Shown: positions 45,468 to 54,272, counted from the stretch's first letter. The stretch: 64,000 bases of DNA from Bacillus sp. REN16 (GCF_020731355.1 NZ_JAJFZK010000004.1:298413-362412); one strand, 5' to 3'. Numbers and translations are program-made. The notes: generated by a model not told the origin, from the sequence alone.

Positions 45468-45680
45468 TTAATACCAGAAACCGCCGCCATACGGGTAGTA
45501 TGGATAATACGGTGGGCGATAATATGGATATCCAAATCCGCCACCATAGAAATACGGGTTGAGGAGAGTACTACCAACAAGTCCTCCAACTAATCCGCCA
45601 ACTAAAGGTGCTCCCCAAAAAAATCGTCCCGGTCTGCCAAATCCATGGCCAAATCCGAATGGTCTTCTATAAGGTCCCAT
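45468..45680 (-). CDS. Small Gly/Tyr/Pro-rich protein
   Basis: A 70-residue protein: GPYRRPFGFGHGFGRPGRFF, a Gly-zipper GGLVGGLVGS, then a Tyr/Pro/Gly-rich tail (PYYRPPYYPYYPYGGGFWY). Composition recalls spore-coat or surface-layer Gly/Tyr proteins. ATG after GGAGGTAAACAG, a strong ribosome site. No named family can be assigned. Confidence 0.68.
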   Translation of the reverse strand: MGPYRRPFGFGHGFGRPGRFFWGAPLVGGLVGGLVGSTLLNPYFYGGGFGYPYYRPPYYPYYPYGGGFWY

Positions 45681-45913
45681 CTGTTTACCTCCTGTTTTGT
45701 GATATCCCCATTAAGGGCACGGGATTTTCTTTTTTTCCGTGAGTGGGCTAGAATTTTACCTTCATAAATAGAAGTTTGCTCCTTATTCTTGCCTCACTAA
45801 CATGGATATGTAATAAGAGTCCAGAAGTAGTGGGCGTTTGTCTGTATTATGTGAAAAATTATTTCTTTAACCCATTTAAGGGTATATCGTTTCTATTCAC
45901 AAGTATTTGTTAG

Positions 45914-45919
45914 TATGAT
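45914..45919 (+). promoter_or_regulatory. Candidate -10 for moaA
   Basis: TATGAT, with a TTCTAT 17 bp upstream (45891), about 40 bases before moaA. Confidence 0.4.
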
Positions 45920-45957
45920 AGAGTAATAGTACTTAAAAAGTAGGAGTGACAGGTTAG

Positions 45958-46980
45958 ATGACTACGAAAAAAGAAAAAATTGTTGATAAGTTGAATCGAC
46001 CTCTACGTGATTTGCGCATTTCTGTCACAGATCAATGCAATTTCCGTTGCTCTTATTGTATGCCTAAAGAAATCTTTGGGGATGATTATCCATTCTTACC
46101 TCAAGGGGAGCTATTATCCTATTCTGAAATAGAAACATTGACAAAAAGCTTTGTCAAATTGGGTGTGCAAAAGATTCGGTTAACAGGTGGAGAACCTTTA
46201 GTTCGAAAAAATGTCCATGAGCTTGTGGAGCGTTTAACTCATATAGAAGGTATTGAAGACATTGCCCTTACAACAAACGGGGTATTTTTACCGAAATATG
46301 CAAAACAATTGAAGGAAGCGGGACTTCAGCGCGTCAATGTAAGCCTTGATGCAATCGATAACGAAATTTTTAAAGGTATGAATGGCCGCTCTGTTGGCGT
46401 GAAACCGATCTTATCAGGGATTGAAGCTGCACAAGAAGCCGGACTTATCGTGAAAATGAATATGGTCGTTCGTAAAGGAGTAAATGATTCACAAATTTTA
46501 CCGATGGCCAGATTCTTTAAAGAAAAAGGGATTACACTAAGGTTCATCGAATTTATGGATGTTGGGACAACAAATGGCTGGAATTTTGACCAGGTTGTTT
46601 CGAAAAAAGCGATTCACGACATGATTCACAGTGAAATGCCATTGGAACCTGTTGATGCCGATTACTTCGGCGAAGTGGCAAAAAGGTATCGTTATGTAGG
46701 GACAGATGTGGAAATCGGGTTTATCTCTTCTGTTACAGAATCCTTCTGCTCAAGCTGCACACGGGCAAGGATTTCTGCGGATGGAAAACTGTATACTTGT
46801 CTTTTCGCAACCGCGGGCCACGATTTAAAATCATTAATTCGTTCAGACGCAACCGAAAGTGAAATTGATAAAGCCCTGACATCGATTTGGCAGGGAAGAC
46901 GGGATCGTTACTCAGATGAACGAACAGAGGAAACGGCAAAGAAACGTAAGAAAATTGAAATGTCTTATATTGGTGGATAA
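45958..46980 (+). CDS. moaA: GTP 3',8-cyclase MoaA (molybdenum cofactor biosynthesis)
   Basis: A 340-residue radical SAM enzyme doing the first step of molybdopterin synthesis with MoaC. The N-terminal cluster is CNFRCSYC preceded by RISVTDQ; the second cluster is [18 protein letters not shown]; the C-terminus lacks the usual GG but ends YIGG. ATG 45958 follows AGTAGGAGTGACAGGTTAG. No other moa genes are next to it; they must be elsewhere. A terminator follows. Confidence 0.95.
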   Translation: MTTKKEKIVDKLNRPLRDLRISVTDQCNFRCSYCMPKEIFGDDYPFLPQGELLSYSEIETLTKSFVKLGVQKIRLTGGEPLVRKNVHELVERLTHIEGIEDIALTTNGVFLPKYAKQLKEAGLQRVNVSLDAIDNEIFKGMNGRSVGVKPILSGIEAAQEAGLIVKMNMVVRKGVNDSQILPMARFFKEKGITLRFIEFMDVGTTNGWNFDQVVSKKAIHDMIHSEMPLEPVDADYFGEVAKRYRYVGTDVEIGFISSVTESFCSSCTRARISADGKLYTCLFATAGHDLKSLIRSDATESEIDKALTSIWQGRRDRYSDERTEETAKKRKKIEMSYIGG

Positions 46981-46984
46981 ATGG

Positions 46985-47015
46985 AAAAGAGGTGCTTGGA
47001 TTGCACCTCTTTTTT
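46985..47015. terminator. moaA terminator, facing the DUF2512 gene
   Basis: AAAAGAGGTGC-TTGGATT-GCACCTCTTTT with T-run; located between convergent genes. Confidence 0.88.
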
Positions 47016-47021
47016 GATAAA

Positions 47022-47378
47022 TCATGCAGTTGATTTTTCTGCCCTGCCTGAACGTACTAACCAGCGGTGGACAGGGATTTCAACTAGAGTAATCACAAGG
47101 GCAGTTAAGAGTGCTCCCCATAGAGTTACCCTTGCACCATCTAAAAATTGTGAAACAAAATATACAAGAATTGCTGCAGCAATGAAATCTGCAATATCAG
47201 TCATTACTGTTGTATTTCTTCTAAGCATCATAACTTCCATCAAGTGACCAACAATGGCTAATACTACACCAACCACGATTGGCTGATACCATGAAACATA
47301 ATCTACACTATCAAAAATACCAGAACAAATTGCTACAACTAAAGGTAATAAAATAATCTTCATAATGAAACCAGTCAT
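47022..47378 (-). CDS. DUF2512 family membrane protein (YndM-like)
   Basis: A 118-residue protein with about four membrane helices (FIMKIILLPLVVAICSGIF, PIVVGVVLAIVGHLMEVMML, DFIAAAILVYFVSQFL, LWGALLTALVITLVEIPVH) and a short basic tail. DUF2512 has no known function. ATG 47378 follows AAGGAGGTGTGAATGCT; a GTG nine bases upstream is too close to the ribosome site. Confidence 0.8.
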   Translation of the reverse strand: MTGFIMKIILLPLVVAICSGIFDSVDYVSWYQPIVVGVVLAIVGHLMEVMMLRRNTTVMTDIADFIAAAILVYFVSQFLDGARVTLWGALLTALVITLVEIPVHRWLVRSGRAEKSTA

Positions 47379-47441
47379 AGCATTCACACCTCCTTTACGT
47401 GCTATTTTTCACAAAAAACAAGTAGAATATGTATAAAATGA

Positions 47442-47786
47442 CTAACGATCTGTTTCTACAACTGTGATATTTTTTACTCGTTCTGTGTCCGGTTCAAACG
47501 TGATATTCACAAAAACACCAAACTCCCGATTATCCTTCTTTAACCACAGCTTGAACCGTTCAACATACATCCCATTCTTCTTATATCTGCCAACATGTTG
47601 ATAATCAACAATTTCTGCTGATGGATACCGTTTTTTGGTTTCCTCCATCGCAAGTTTCCCCCATTTTGCATATTCTGGAACCGGTTTCTCAGTTTCAGCT
47701 GTGGTAACAGGGGAATCATTCAAGAAAAAAATAGTCGGTGATAGCAACAAACTAAAGCAGCAACCAATCAATATTTTCCGTAACAA
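47442..47786 (-). CDS. yqzG: Secreted DUF3889 protein YqzG
   Basis: A 114-residue protein with a signal peptide (LRKILIGCCFSLLLSPTIF) then PEYAKWGKLAMEETKKRYPS and RYKKNGMYVERFKLWLKKD, the DUF3889/YqzG core. TTG 47786 has GTGAGGTG upstream. Its partners in B. subtilis are near tapA and comG. Function unknown. Confidence 0.82.
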   Translation of the reverse strand: MLRKILIGCCFSLLLSPTIFFLNDSPVTTAETEKPVPEYAKWGKLAMEETKKRYPSAEIVDYQHVGRYKKNGMYVERFKLWLKKDNREFGVFVNITFEPDTERVKNITVVETDR

Positions 47787-47885
47787 AACATACACCTCAC
47801 TTTTCTCTTAGAATTCCCATTCCATCGGTAAATTTATGCAGAGGAAATGGTAATGTATGGTATTATAAAAAAAGGGGGAGTGTCG

Positions 47886-48503
47886 ATGAAAAGAGCATTA
47901 AAAAACTATATTTGGGTTCTTGTAATACTTACTTTGTTTGCATGCAGTACCAATGATGTAACAGGACAACAAAAAGATGGTGTACTTACACCAGTCAAAC
48001 AAACTGAAAGAAACACACAAATTATTAGTTCACTCGGTTTTGATACATTGTTAATGTACGACCTTGATATAAAAAACAAAGACATAAAAATGATGCATTT
48101 TTGGATTGAGCATTACAAGAATGGTGAAAAACAGGAAGATATTATAAATGGTTTAACGGGTACAAGTGAAAAAATGACATTGGGTGTCTCCCAACTTGAC
48201 TTCAAATTAGATGATACTTCCTATACTAGATGGACTTTTTCAAGTTCTGATGGAACAGCCCTAACGACATTTGATTCAACCCCTTTGGAACTTAATAAAG
48301 AAAATGTAGGAATGGCCCAAACATGGGTGGATGATAAAACAATAATAGAAGCTGAAAAACCAATTATTCTTGCGTTGCTTGCAAGTGATAGCGGAAATGG
48401 TGTACGAGTTGGACTTGATGAGGAAGTGATTGAGGATACAATAAAAGAAAGCAGCGAAGTAATTGTCGTGAAGGCGATGATTAGTGAAAAAGATGAACAT
48501 TGA
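47886..48503 (+). CDS. Unknown lipoprotein
   Basis: A 205-residue protein with signal MKRALKNYIWVLVILTLFAC, so a lipobox LFAC and a mature N-terminal Cys. The mature part is mixed: SSLGFDTLLMYDLDIKNKDI, FWIEHYKNGEKQ, and a Glu-rich C-terminal third. No family is recognised. ATG 47886 after GGGGGAGTGTCG; an ORF start at 47847 is ignored. It has its own terminator. Confidence 0.7.
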   Translation: MKRALKNYIWVLVILTLFACSTNDVTGQQKDGVLTPVKQTERNTQIISSLGFDTLLMYDLDIKNKDIKMMHFWIEHYKNGEKQEDIINGLTGTSEKMTLGVSQLDFKLDDTSYTRWTFSSSDGTALTTFDSTPLELNKENVGMAQTWVDDKTIIEAEKPIILALLASDSGNGVRVGLDEEVIEDTIKESSEVIVVKAMISEKDEH

Positions 48504-48531
48504 AAAAGCGATTCGATTTGGGTCGCTTTTT
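48503..48531 (+). terminator. Terminator after the first lipoprotein
   Basis: AAAAAGCGA / TCGCTTTTT. Confidence 0.8.
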
Positions 48532-48603
48532 GCATGTTGTATGATTTGCCCTTTTACCGCACATATTATCATTATGTAAAATGTTGTTTTTAGGAGGAAT
48601 ATC

Positions 48604-49209
48604 ATGCGGAAACGACTAAATTTTATAGCGATCATCCTATTAAGTATAACCATGCTAGTTAGCTGTAAGGGCGATGATAAAGCCAAAGGGAAAGATGAAA
48701 AAGACGAAGCTAAAACAAAAATACAACAAGTCGAGGATCAAATGATTAATTTAGGCTCACTTGGTTTCACAACAGATGACCTCGTGAAAAATTGGAACCA
48801 AGCCCAGGAAGAAATGAAGGATTCCGACAAAATTGATCAATTAAATGTAAGAAATGGAGAATTTAAACATGATATCAACAATGGAATGATTCTCGAAGGA
48901 ATCGTAAATGAAACAACCAATGAGGTCGTTCGATTATCGATCGTGAAAAAAGACTTGGAATCAGATAACCTTAACACAACCTTAGATAAATATGAGGACA
49001 CCATCGCTGCTTTCTTTCTATTGGTCGCCGTAACAAACACGGAAGAAGCAGTCAAAGAAGAGGACATCGGAAGAGTAACATATAAATTGGGTCTCCTTCG
49101 TGATAAAGATAAGAAGATAAACGGAACCGCAACTTTGAACAATATTACGTATAAGGCTGAGGAGAATGAGCGGGGATTGGTGTTGTCGGCAGTGGAGAAG
49201 GCGGATTAA
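48604..49209 (+). CDS. Unknown lipoprotein, second of a pair
   Basis: A 201-residue lipoprotein (MRKRLNFIAIILLSITMLVS followed by CKG) with a Lys/Asp/Glu linker, then SLGFTTDDLVKNWNQAQEEM. It shares a SLGF start of the mature domain with the previous lipoprotein but little else by eye. ATG 48604 after TTAGGAGGAATATC. No family recognised. Confidence 0.7.
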   Translation: MRKRLNFIAIILLSITMLVSCKGDDKAKGKDEKDEAKTKIQQVEDQMINLGSLGFTTDDLVKNWNQAQEEMKDSDKIDQLNVRNGEFKHDINNGMILEGIVNETTNEVVRLSIVKKDLESDNLNTTLDKYEDTIAAFFLLVAVTNTEEAVKEEDIGRVTYKLGLLRDKDKKINGTATLNNITYKAEENERGLVLSAVEKAD

Positions 49210-49213
49210 ATCA

Positions 49214-49252
49214 AAAAAACCTTGGAGGGATTTTCCCTTTCAAGGTTTTTTA
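49214..49252. terminator. Terminator between the lipoprotein and the minus-strand secreted protein
   Basis: AAAAACCTTG / CAAGGTTTTT with inner GGGA/TCCC pairing. Confidence 0.88.
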
Positions 49253-49255
49253 ACT

Positions 49256-49858
49256 TTACTTACCTTTGTTTTGTAATAGGACTGTTTTTAGTTCATCAAC
49301 TATTGCATCAAATTCTTTACCTTCTGTTTCAATACCATTTTGCTTTGCAGTATCTATGATTTGATTTCTTCTAGAATCTGGTTTCATACGTAGTTCTTCG
49401 TATTTATTTGAGGAAGGCTCTGTTAATTCGGGTTTCTCACTATACTTTTCTTTAATTTCAGTTATTAGTGCTTCCTCTGATTTTCCTTCAACTGAAATTC
49501 CAGCTTCTTTTGCCTTCTGCTGGAGTATTGTAGAACGAATTTCAGCTTCTATTTTCTCTGTATCCTTTCCTTCAGTTGAAATACCCAAATCATTTGCTAA
49601 ATTATCATAGTTTTCATTTTCCCTTAGCTGTCCACGAAGACTAGTGGAAGTAGCTGATTTTGTTGTTTCTTCGGTAATTTCATTTTGTTGTTCTTTAGTA
49701 TTTGTATCCTGTACCTTAGTATTTTCAGGAGTTGTTAAAGCTTTGCGTTCTTGTTTTACGTTATTTTCTGCGTCGTCACTTGCAAACACAGGTAATAATT
49801 GTGTGGACCCTAAACAAATTACACCAATCAAACTAGTTATTAAAATTCCTTTTTTCAT
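49256..49858 (-). CDS. Secreted protein with three GI(S/E)xEGK repeats
   Basis: A 200-residue protein: signal peptide ILITSLIGVICLGSTQLLPV, then a Thr/Glu/Asn-rich linker (residues about 30-80) and three repeats centred on GISTEGKDTEKIEAEI, GISVEGKSEEALITEI and GIETEGKEFDAIVDEL. Each repeat is about 45 residues and mostly helical. No named domain is recognised. ATG after GGAGAGAGATTAATTACCA. Downstream of a sinR-like gene on the same strand, hence perhaps co-regulated. Confidence 0.68.
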   Translation of the reverse strand: MKKGILITSLIGVICLGSTQLLPVFASDDAENNVKQERKALTTPENTKVQDTNTKEQQNEITEETTKSATSTSLRGQLRENENYDNLANDLGISTEGKDTEKIEAEIRSTILQQKAKEAGISVEGKSEEALITEIKEKYSEKPELTEPSSNKYEELRMKPDSRRNQIIDTAKQNGIETEGKEFDAIVDELKTVLLQNKGK

Positions 49859-49986
49859 TGGTAATTAATCTCTCTCCTTTCACTATAATCAAAAGGTTGT
49901 TCTGACAAAGCAAAATAATTAAAGATTTACATCTTCACTATTTCCATAGTTAATCATTTTTATTACTACCTACATAAATTCTTTTA

Positions 49987-50367
49987 TTATTTTGTCACGT
50001 TATCAATATTATTCCCTCCTTTGTCATTTATGTGATCATTTTTCCAGTTTCTAAATTTAATAAAGTTTTGAAACTCCCGGAAGTCTTCTTTGCTTAATCC
50101 ATCATCAATTGCATTCTTTAAAAGCCTAGTCCACTCCAGATCAAGTAGTCCATTTGTATTAGGGTCAGGTTTCTCTTTCCCTAATAAAAATTCAATATTT
50201 GTCTCGAGTGGCTTTGAAATCTTAGTTAAGAATTGAAGAGAAGGATTTTTTTGTACATCTCGTTCAATATAACTTAAATAAGACTTTGAAACTCCAGCAC
50301 GCTTTGCAAGCTCTGTAATGGTGAGACTTTTCTGCCTTCGTAATTCTTTAATCCTCGAACCAATCAT
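49987..50367 (-). CDS. SinR paralogue (HTH plus SinI-type dimerisation tail)
   Basis: A 126-residue regulator. N-terminal Xre/SinR helix-turn-helix (RIKELRRQKSLTITELAKRA, SKSYLSYIERDVQKNPSLQF), then DLEWTRLLKNAIDDGLSKED, which is the SinR/SinI interaction motif. It differs from the canonical SinR further along (54386) in both halves, with an extended Asn-rich tail. ATG after GGAGAAGGAAG. It is divergent from the tasA-like operon across 311 bases that contain several SinR half-sites. Binding target inferred to be the tas promoter. Confidence 0.82.
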   Translation of the reverse strand: MIGSRIKELRRQKSLTITELAKRAGVSKSYLSYIERDVQKNPSLQFLTKISKPLETNIEFLLGKEKPDPNTNGLLDLEWTRLLKNAIDDGLSKEDFREFQNFIKFRNWKNDHINDKGGNNIDNVTK

Positions 50368-50400
50368 CTTCCTTCTCCTTCATTTATTTGAATACTTACA

Positions 50401-50578
50401 TGTTCATTATAAGGAACATTTCGTTCTTAATAAAATTGTAAAATAGTAAGAAAACGGGAGGGAATTCGAGAAAAAGAACGATAAGTGTTCTTAATTGAGA
50501 AAATATGGCTGTTTTTGAGATTTTCCATAAATAAGACTTATGGATTATACTCACATTGTAAGGTTCGTTACAGAGAAC
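50401..50578. promoter_or_regulatory. SinR-type operator cluster in the sinR2/tasA divergent spacer
   Basis: Half-sites matching GTTCTYT or its complement: GTTCTTA at 50423, AAAGAAC at 50473 facing GTTCTTA at 50487, and AGAGAAC at 50572. A looser pair TGTTC/GAACA is at 50401-50418. A CCATAA/TTATGG dyad lies at 50525-50543 and TATACT at 50546 may be the tas -10. The remainder of the spacer is AT-rich. Confidence 0.6.
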
Positions 50579-50678
50579 GGAAACGAACTTTGCAAAGTAC
50601 ATATCTCGGTTGATCTCCTTATCAATACATAAGGATTCAATAAAAAAATTTAAATGGGATTAAGAGGAGGAAACAAAA

Positions 50679-51311
50679 ATGAGTTTGAAAAAGAAATTAG
50701 GTTTAGGAGTAGCATCAGCAGCACTAGGATTATCACTAATCGGGGGAGGAACATTTGCATACTTCAGTGATACAGAAGTATCAAACAACACATTTGCAGC
50801 TGGAACTTTAGATTTAGCAGTTAATCCATCTGTTGTTATTGATGTTGATAATTTAAAGCCTGGGGATACAATGGTTCGTGAATTTAAATTAGAAAATAAC
50901 GGATCACTTGATATTTCAACAATTGATTTAGCAACAGCTTATAATGTTGTAGATGCTAACGGTGACAACGTAGATGATTTCGGTAAACATATCAAGGTTC
51001 TTTTCCTTGAAAACGCCGATAAAACAGGTAATGGTTGGATTATCGGAGATTATAACGATGTAATTTCTGAGACTACTTTATATGACCTTCAAAATATGAC
51101 ACCAGATGCAGTTGAAAACTTAAATCATTGGATTACACAGTTACTTGGATTAGGTGGAGAAGATAGCGGTCTGGCTGCAGGATCTGACGACCAAATGTTT
51201 GTTGCATTTGAATTTGTAGACAATGGTGCAGACCAAAATGAATTCCAAGGTGACGCTTTAGAGCTTGAGTGGACATTTACTGCTCACCAAACACCAGGTG
51301 AAGCAAGATAA
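50679..51311 (+). CDS. tasA: TasA/CalY-type amyloid fibre protein
   Basis: A 210-residue secreted matrix protein. Signal peptide KKKLGLGVASAALGLSLIGG; mature part FSDTEVSNNTFAAGTLDLAV, VDNLKPGDTMVREFKLENNG and NEFQGDALELEWTFTAHQ, the TasA/camelysin family blocks. Length (about 200-210) is like CalY of the B. cereus group rather than the 261-residue B. subtilis TasA. TasA forms fibres that hold the biofilm together. First gene of the operon and needs SipW for export. ATG after AAGAGGAGGAAACAAAA. Confidence 0.9.
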   Translation: MSLKKKLGLGVASAALGLSLIGGGTFAYFSDTEVSNNTFAAGTLDLAVNPSVVIDVDNLKPGDTMVREFKLENNGSLDISTIDLATAYNVVDANGDNVDDFGKHIKVLFLENADKTGNGWIIGDYNDVISETTLYDLQNMTPDAVENLNHWITQLLGLGGEDSGLAAGSDDQMFVAFEFVDNGADQNEFQGDALELEWTFTAHQTPGEAR

Positions 51312-51452
51312 TATAGCATAATTGAAATAGGGGAAGGGGATTATATCTCCTTCCTCGCTTACATACTTTATAGATATTTATGAACACATATGGGTGGCTT
51401 TGTTTTCATAAATATCTATAAATACTGTAATGAAGAAGGGCGGAATAAAAAT

Positions 51453-52319
51453 ATGGATGGGAATAGTAGATTGTTAAAAGGTTTAAAACAAAGAAGAAAA
51501 CGTTTTTTTGCCGTTCTTAAAATAGCCTTGGTGTTTTATTTAATGATTTTTTCAATCAAATATGTCACCTCAAGTACATCTGCCCACTTCACCTCAAGTG
51601 ATAAAACTAATATATCACTTACAGCCGGATCATGGGTAGAGCCAGATAATAGCAGATTAAAATTTACCGATAATGGAAATTTCAATTTAAAGGCATGTCC
51701 TGCGAAAACAGAAGTTACAATAAAAAATGTTAGTGATAGTGATATGAAATCACCAAGTAAATTCGAGATTTACTATATAGATAAAGATTATGACAAGGAT
51801 GGAGAAAAGGAACAAGGGGGTAATCCGAAAATTCAGGGAACCAAGATCAACATACCTGAAGGGGAGGACGTAATTCCAGCGCTAGCCAGTGGAGAACAAA
51901 CCAAGCTTAGTTTTATGACAAATCTAGAAATTAAGGAAGGTTTTTATAAGTTTTATGCTTATCAAACAAATAAATCCGTTGAGGATGTTTGGAGCGTAAA
52001 GGTAAAAGTTATGTGTAAGGATGACAATGGCAAAAAACAAAATAATCAAAGTGAATCAACTATTGAAGAACCAGCAAATAACTCGGTTGAAACTGAGAAA
52101 ATAGAATTGCCTGAAGCAAACCCTACAGAAGAAACAGGATCAGATAAACCTTCAAATCAGACACCAGAAAATAAGGAACAAACTTCTACAAATGGAAGTG
52201 AAGAGCCCCCTGCAACAACTGAAAGTAATGCTGGAAACCAAACTCCAGATGCAGTAAATAACACAGTTCCAGATGTATCTACAAATGACGAAGGAAATAA
52301 GGAGAAGGATGGACAATGA
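51453..52319 (+). CDS. tapA: TapA-like TasA anchoring/assembly protein
   Basis: A 288-residue secreted protein: a membrane/signal segment (AVLKIALVFYLMIFSIKYV), the family-typical TSAHFTSSDKTN start of the mature region, ACPAKTEVTIKNVSDSD, then a long low-complexity Asn/Glu/Thr/Pro tail (residues about 210-288). This pattern matches TapA (YqxM), which seeds and anchors TasA fibres. ATG 51453 after AAGGGCGGAATAAAAAT; an ATG at 51390 has a weaker ribosome site. It overlaps sipW by four bases. Tail length is likely variable between strains. Confidence 0.78.
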   Translation: MDGNSRLLKGLKQRRKRFFAVLKIALVFYLMIFSIKYVTSSTSAHFTSSDKTNISLTAGSWVEPDNSRLKFTDNGNFNLKACPAKTEVTIKNVSDSDMKSPSKFEIYYIDKDYDKDGEKEQGGNPKIQGTKINIPEGEDVIPALASGEQTKLSFMTNLEIKEGFYKFYAYQTNKSVEDVWSVKVKVMCKDDNGKKQNNQSESTIEEPANNSVETEKIELPEANPTEETGSDKPSNQTPENKEQTSTNGSEEPPATTESNAGNQTPDAVNNTVPDVSTNDEGNKEKDGQ

Positions 52320-52900
52320 ATAAAAAGAAAATTTTAAAATGGTTAAATCATTTTGTTACTGGTTTATTAATAGTTTTATTAATTTGCGTTGCATCACTTG
52401 TCGTAACAAATAAACTCTCTGGAGGGGAGCCTTCTGTATTTGGATATCAGCTTAAAACTGTTTTATCGGGTTCGATGGAGCCTGGAATAAAAACAGGGTC
52501 TATCATTGCTGTTAAAACAGGTGGAGATATGACGCGGTTTAAAGAAAACGATGTTATTACTTTCATGGAAGAAGATGAAAAGCTAATTACCCATAGAATC
52601 GTTGAAGTTATGAAAAGTGAGAATCAAGTGATGTACCGGACAAAAGGGGATAATAATAATACAGAGGATATTAATCCAGTATTAGCTCAAAATGTAGTAG
52701 CCGAATATCGTGGATTTACAATACCATATCTTGGATACTTTGCTGATTTTGCAGATTCCAAAAAAGGAACAATTATTTTAATGATAGTCCCAGGGGTTCT
52801 AATATTCCTATATTCCATTTTCTCACTCTGGAGAACAATCTCAAAAATTGATTTAAGTAGCAAGACGAAAGATGCTGTTGAAGAAACGAAAACAAATTAA
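52316..52900 (+). CDS. sipW: ER-type signal peptidase SipW
   Basis: A 194-residue membrane protease with two membrane anchors. Catalytic Ser is in LSGSMEPGIKTGS; instead of the Lys of ordinary signal peptidases, His occurs in ITHRIVEV, marking the ER/archaeal type. Asp in TKGDNNNTEDIN completes the pattern. SipW removes signal peptides of TasA and TapA. Overlaps tapA, so translation is coupled. Confidence 0.93.
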   Translation: MNKKKILKWLNHFVTGLLIVLLICVASLVVTNKLSGGEPSVFGYQLKTVLSGSMEPGIKTGSIIAVKTGGDMTRFKENDVITFMEEDEKLITHRIVEVMKSENQVMYRTKGDNNNTEDINPVLAQNVVAEYRGFTIPYLGYFADFADSKKGTIILMIVPGVLIFLYSIFSLWRTISKIDLSSKTKDAVEETKTN

Positions 52901-52950
52901 GGATCAATATTCTTTAATATTGATCCCCTTCTAGGGAAGGAAGGGAGCGT

Positions 52951-53577
52951 ATGATGAAGACGGGAATAGGATTTCTTAGAATAATAAATTTTATGTCAGT
53001 GTGTACTCTTCTATTTTTTTTTCTAGCTAATCAAGTTTCAGCATCACCGACTAACACTAATAAGGTAATAGATATCATGACGACTCCTGAAAAAATATTA
53101 TTTGATATTGATAATTTTAAACCTGGAGACTGGGCAACAAGAACCTTAACTATAAAAAATAGTGGTTCAGAGGATTTTAACTATTTAACTTCAGCAGATC
53201 GAAAATCGGGATCGAAAAAATTGTATGAAGAGTTATATCTTACCATTTCTGATAGCAGCGGTGAGTTTTTTAAAGGGAAATTAGGTGAATTTAAAAAAAT
53301 AAATCCTAGACCAATTGTAAGTGGTAAACAAGAAGAACTAATTTTTACAGTTGAATTTCCTTCACATTTAGGGAACGAGTACCAGGGGTTGGAAACTGAA
53401 GTCGAAATGAAATTCTATGCAGAAGGTACCTTAGGGGGAGTTCTCCCTGTTGATGGTCCAAAATTGCCTGAGACTGGTACAAATACCTTTAACATACTGA
53501 TTGCTGGTGTTGTTTTGGTTTTAGGTGGAGGAATCTTATTTATCTTCTTAAAAAGACGATTAAGGTCTGTTGATTAA
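52951..53577 (+). CDS. TasA-like protein with LPETG cell-wall anchor
   Basis: A 208-residue protein: signal peptide (FMSVCTLLFFFLANQVSAS), a TasA/camelysin-like domain (FDIDNFKPGDWATRTLTIKN and NEYQGLETEVEMKFYAEG, matching NLKPGD and NEFQG blocks of TasA), then LPETG, membrane helix and RRLRS tail, a complete sortase sorting signal. ATG 52951 or 52954 after GAAGGAAGGGAGCGT. No sortase gene is in the window. It would be a peptidoglycan-linked TasA-type subunit, perhaps a fibre anchor. Confidence 0.82.
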   Translation: MMKTGIGFLRIINFMSVCTLLFFFLANQVSASPTNTNKVIDIMTTPEKILFDIDNFKPGDWATRTLTIKNSGSEDFNYLTSADRKSGSKKLYEELYLTISDSSGEFFKGKLGEFKKINPRPIVSGKQEELIFTVEFPSHLGNEYQGLETEVEMKFYAEGTLGGVLPVDGPKLPETGTNTFNILIAGVVLVLGGGILFIFLKRRLRSVD

Positions 53578-53694
53578 CCGATTTCAAATAACAGGGGCTT
53601 TTAATTACCAAGATGTTCTTTATTGAGAATTACAAAGAGTTTCATAGTAGAAAATGTTTAATTCTCTTTTATAAAGCTTAAAGTGAGGTTCCCA

Positions 53695-53991
53695 ATGAAA
53701 TTCATCATCATTCTACTAGCAATCTTAAATCTATTAGACGCTTTTATCACTCATTTGGGAATCCTTGGTGGGCATATTTCAGAAGCAAATCCATTGATGT
53801 ATACATTATACGAGTTAAATCCTTTTTTCTTTCTTTTTGCAAAAGCATTACTTTCCATATTTTTAATAGCACTTATCTTTATCATTCGTTTCCCAGTTAG
53901 TAAATTAATTCGTTCTTTATCCTATGTAGCCACTGCTTTATACACATATGTCTTTTTCCTCCATGGCTATTGGATTACGCAAATATTTTAA
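53695..53991 (+). CDS. DUF5658-like small membrane protein
   Basis: A 98-residue protein with three membrane helices (FIIILLAILNLLDAFITHLG, FFLFAKALLSIFLIALIFII, YVATALYTYVFFLHGYW) and the GGHISEANPLMYTLYELNP loop typical of DUF5658. Function unknown. ATG 53695 follows GTGAGGTTCCCA. Confidence 0.72.
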   Translation: MKFIIILLAILNLLDAFITHLGILGGHISEANPLMYTLYELNPFFFLFAKALLSIFLIALIFIIRFPVSKLIRSLSYVATALYTYVFFLHGYWITQIF

Positions 53992-54008
53992 ACAATGGAG
54001 GAAACCAT

Positions 54009-54218
54009 ATGTACACGAAAACATGTCCAAAATGTAACCAACCATCCTTTAGCAGCAGTAAGCTCGGTAAGTGGAAATGTCCTATATGTCAATTTGATCT
54101 TATAAGCCTGCTTGCACGTGATGCAGGAGAAGTTTTTCCTTCATCATTACAGAACAAATATCCAATTACCCAACAATTTGAATCCCACAATAATTCCACT
54201 TTTGAAACATACATATGA
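54009..54218 (+). CDS. Small zinc-ribbon protein
   Basis: A 69-residue protein with one zinc-ribbon made of CPKC and CPIC (MYTKTCPKCNQPSF, GKWKCPICQFDLIS), then an unremarkable tail. ATG 54009 after TGGAGGAAACCAT, 17 bases downstream of the membrane protein. Possibly an RNA- or DNA-binding accessory; no family assigned. Confidence 0.68.
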   Translation: MYTKTCPKCNQPSFSSSKLGKWKCPICQFDLISLLARDAGEVFPSSLQNKYPITQQFESHNNSTFETYI

Positions 54219-54222
54219 AAAT

Positions 54223-54263
54223 AAAAAATGCTTCAGGCAACTAATGTGCCGAAGCATTTTTTT
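54223..54263 (+). terminator. tas-region operon terminator
   Basis: AAAAAATGCTTC / GAAGCATTTTTT with inner GGCA/TGCC. Confidence 0.9.
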
Positions 54264-54272
54264 CCGCATAAA

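Noticed and set aside
46981..47247. Plus-strand 88-codon frame after moaA
   Set aside because: It runs through the moaA terminator and antisense to the DUF2512 gene; no ribosome site.
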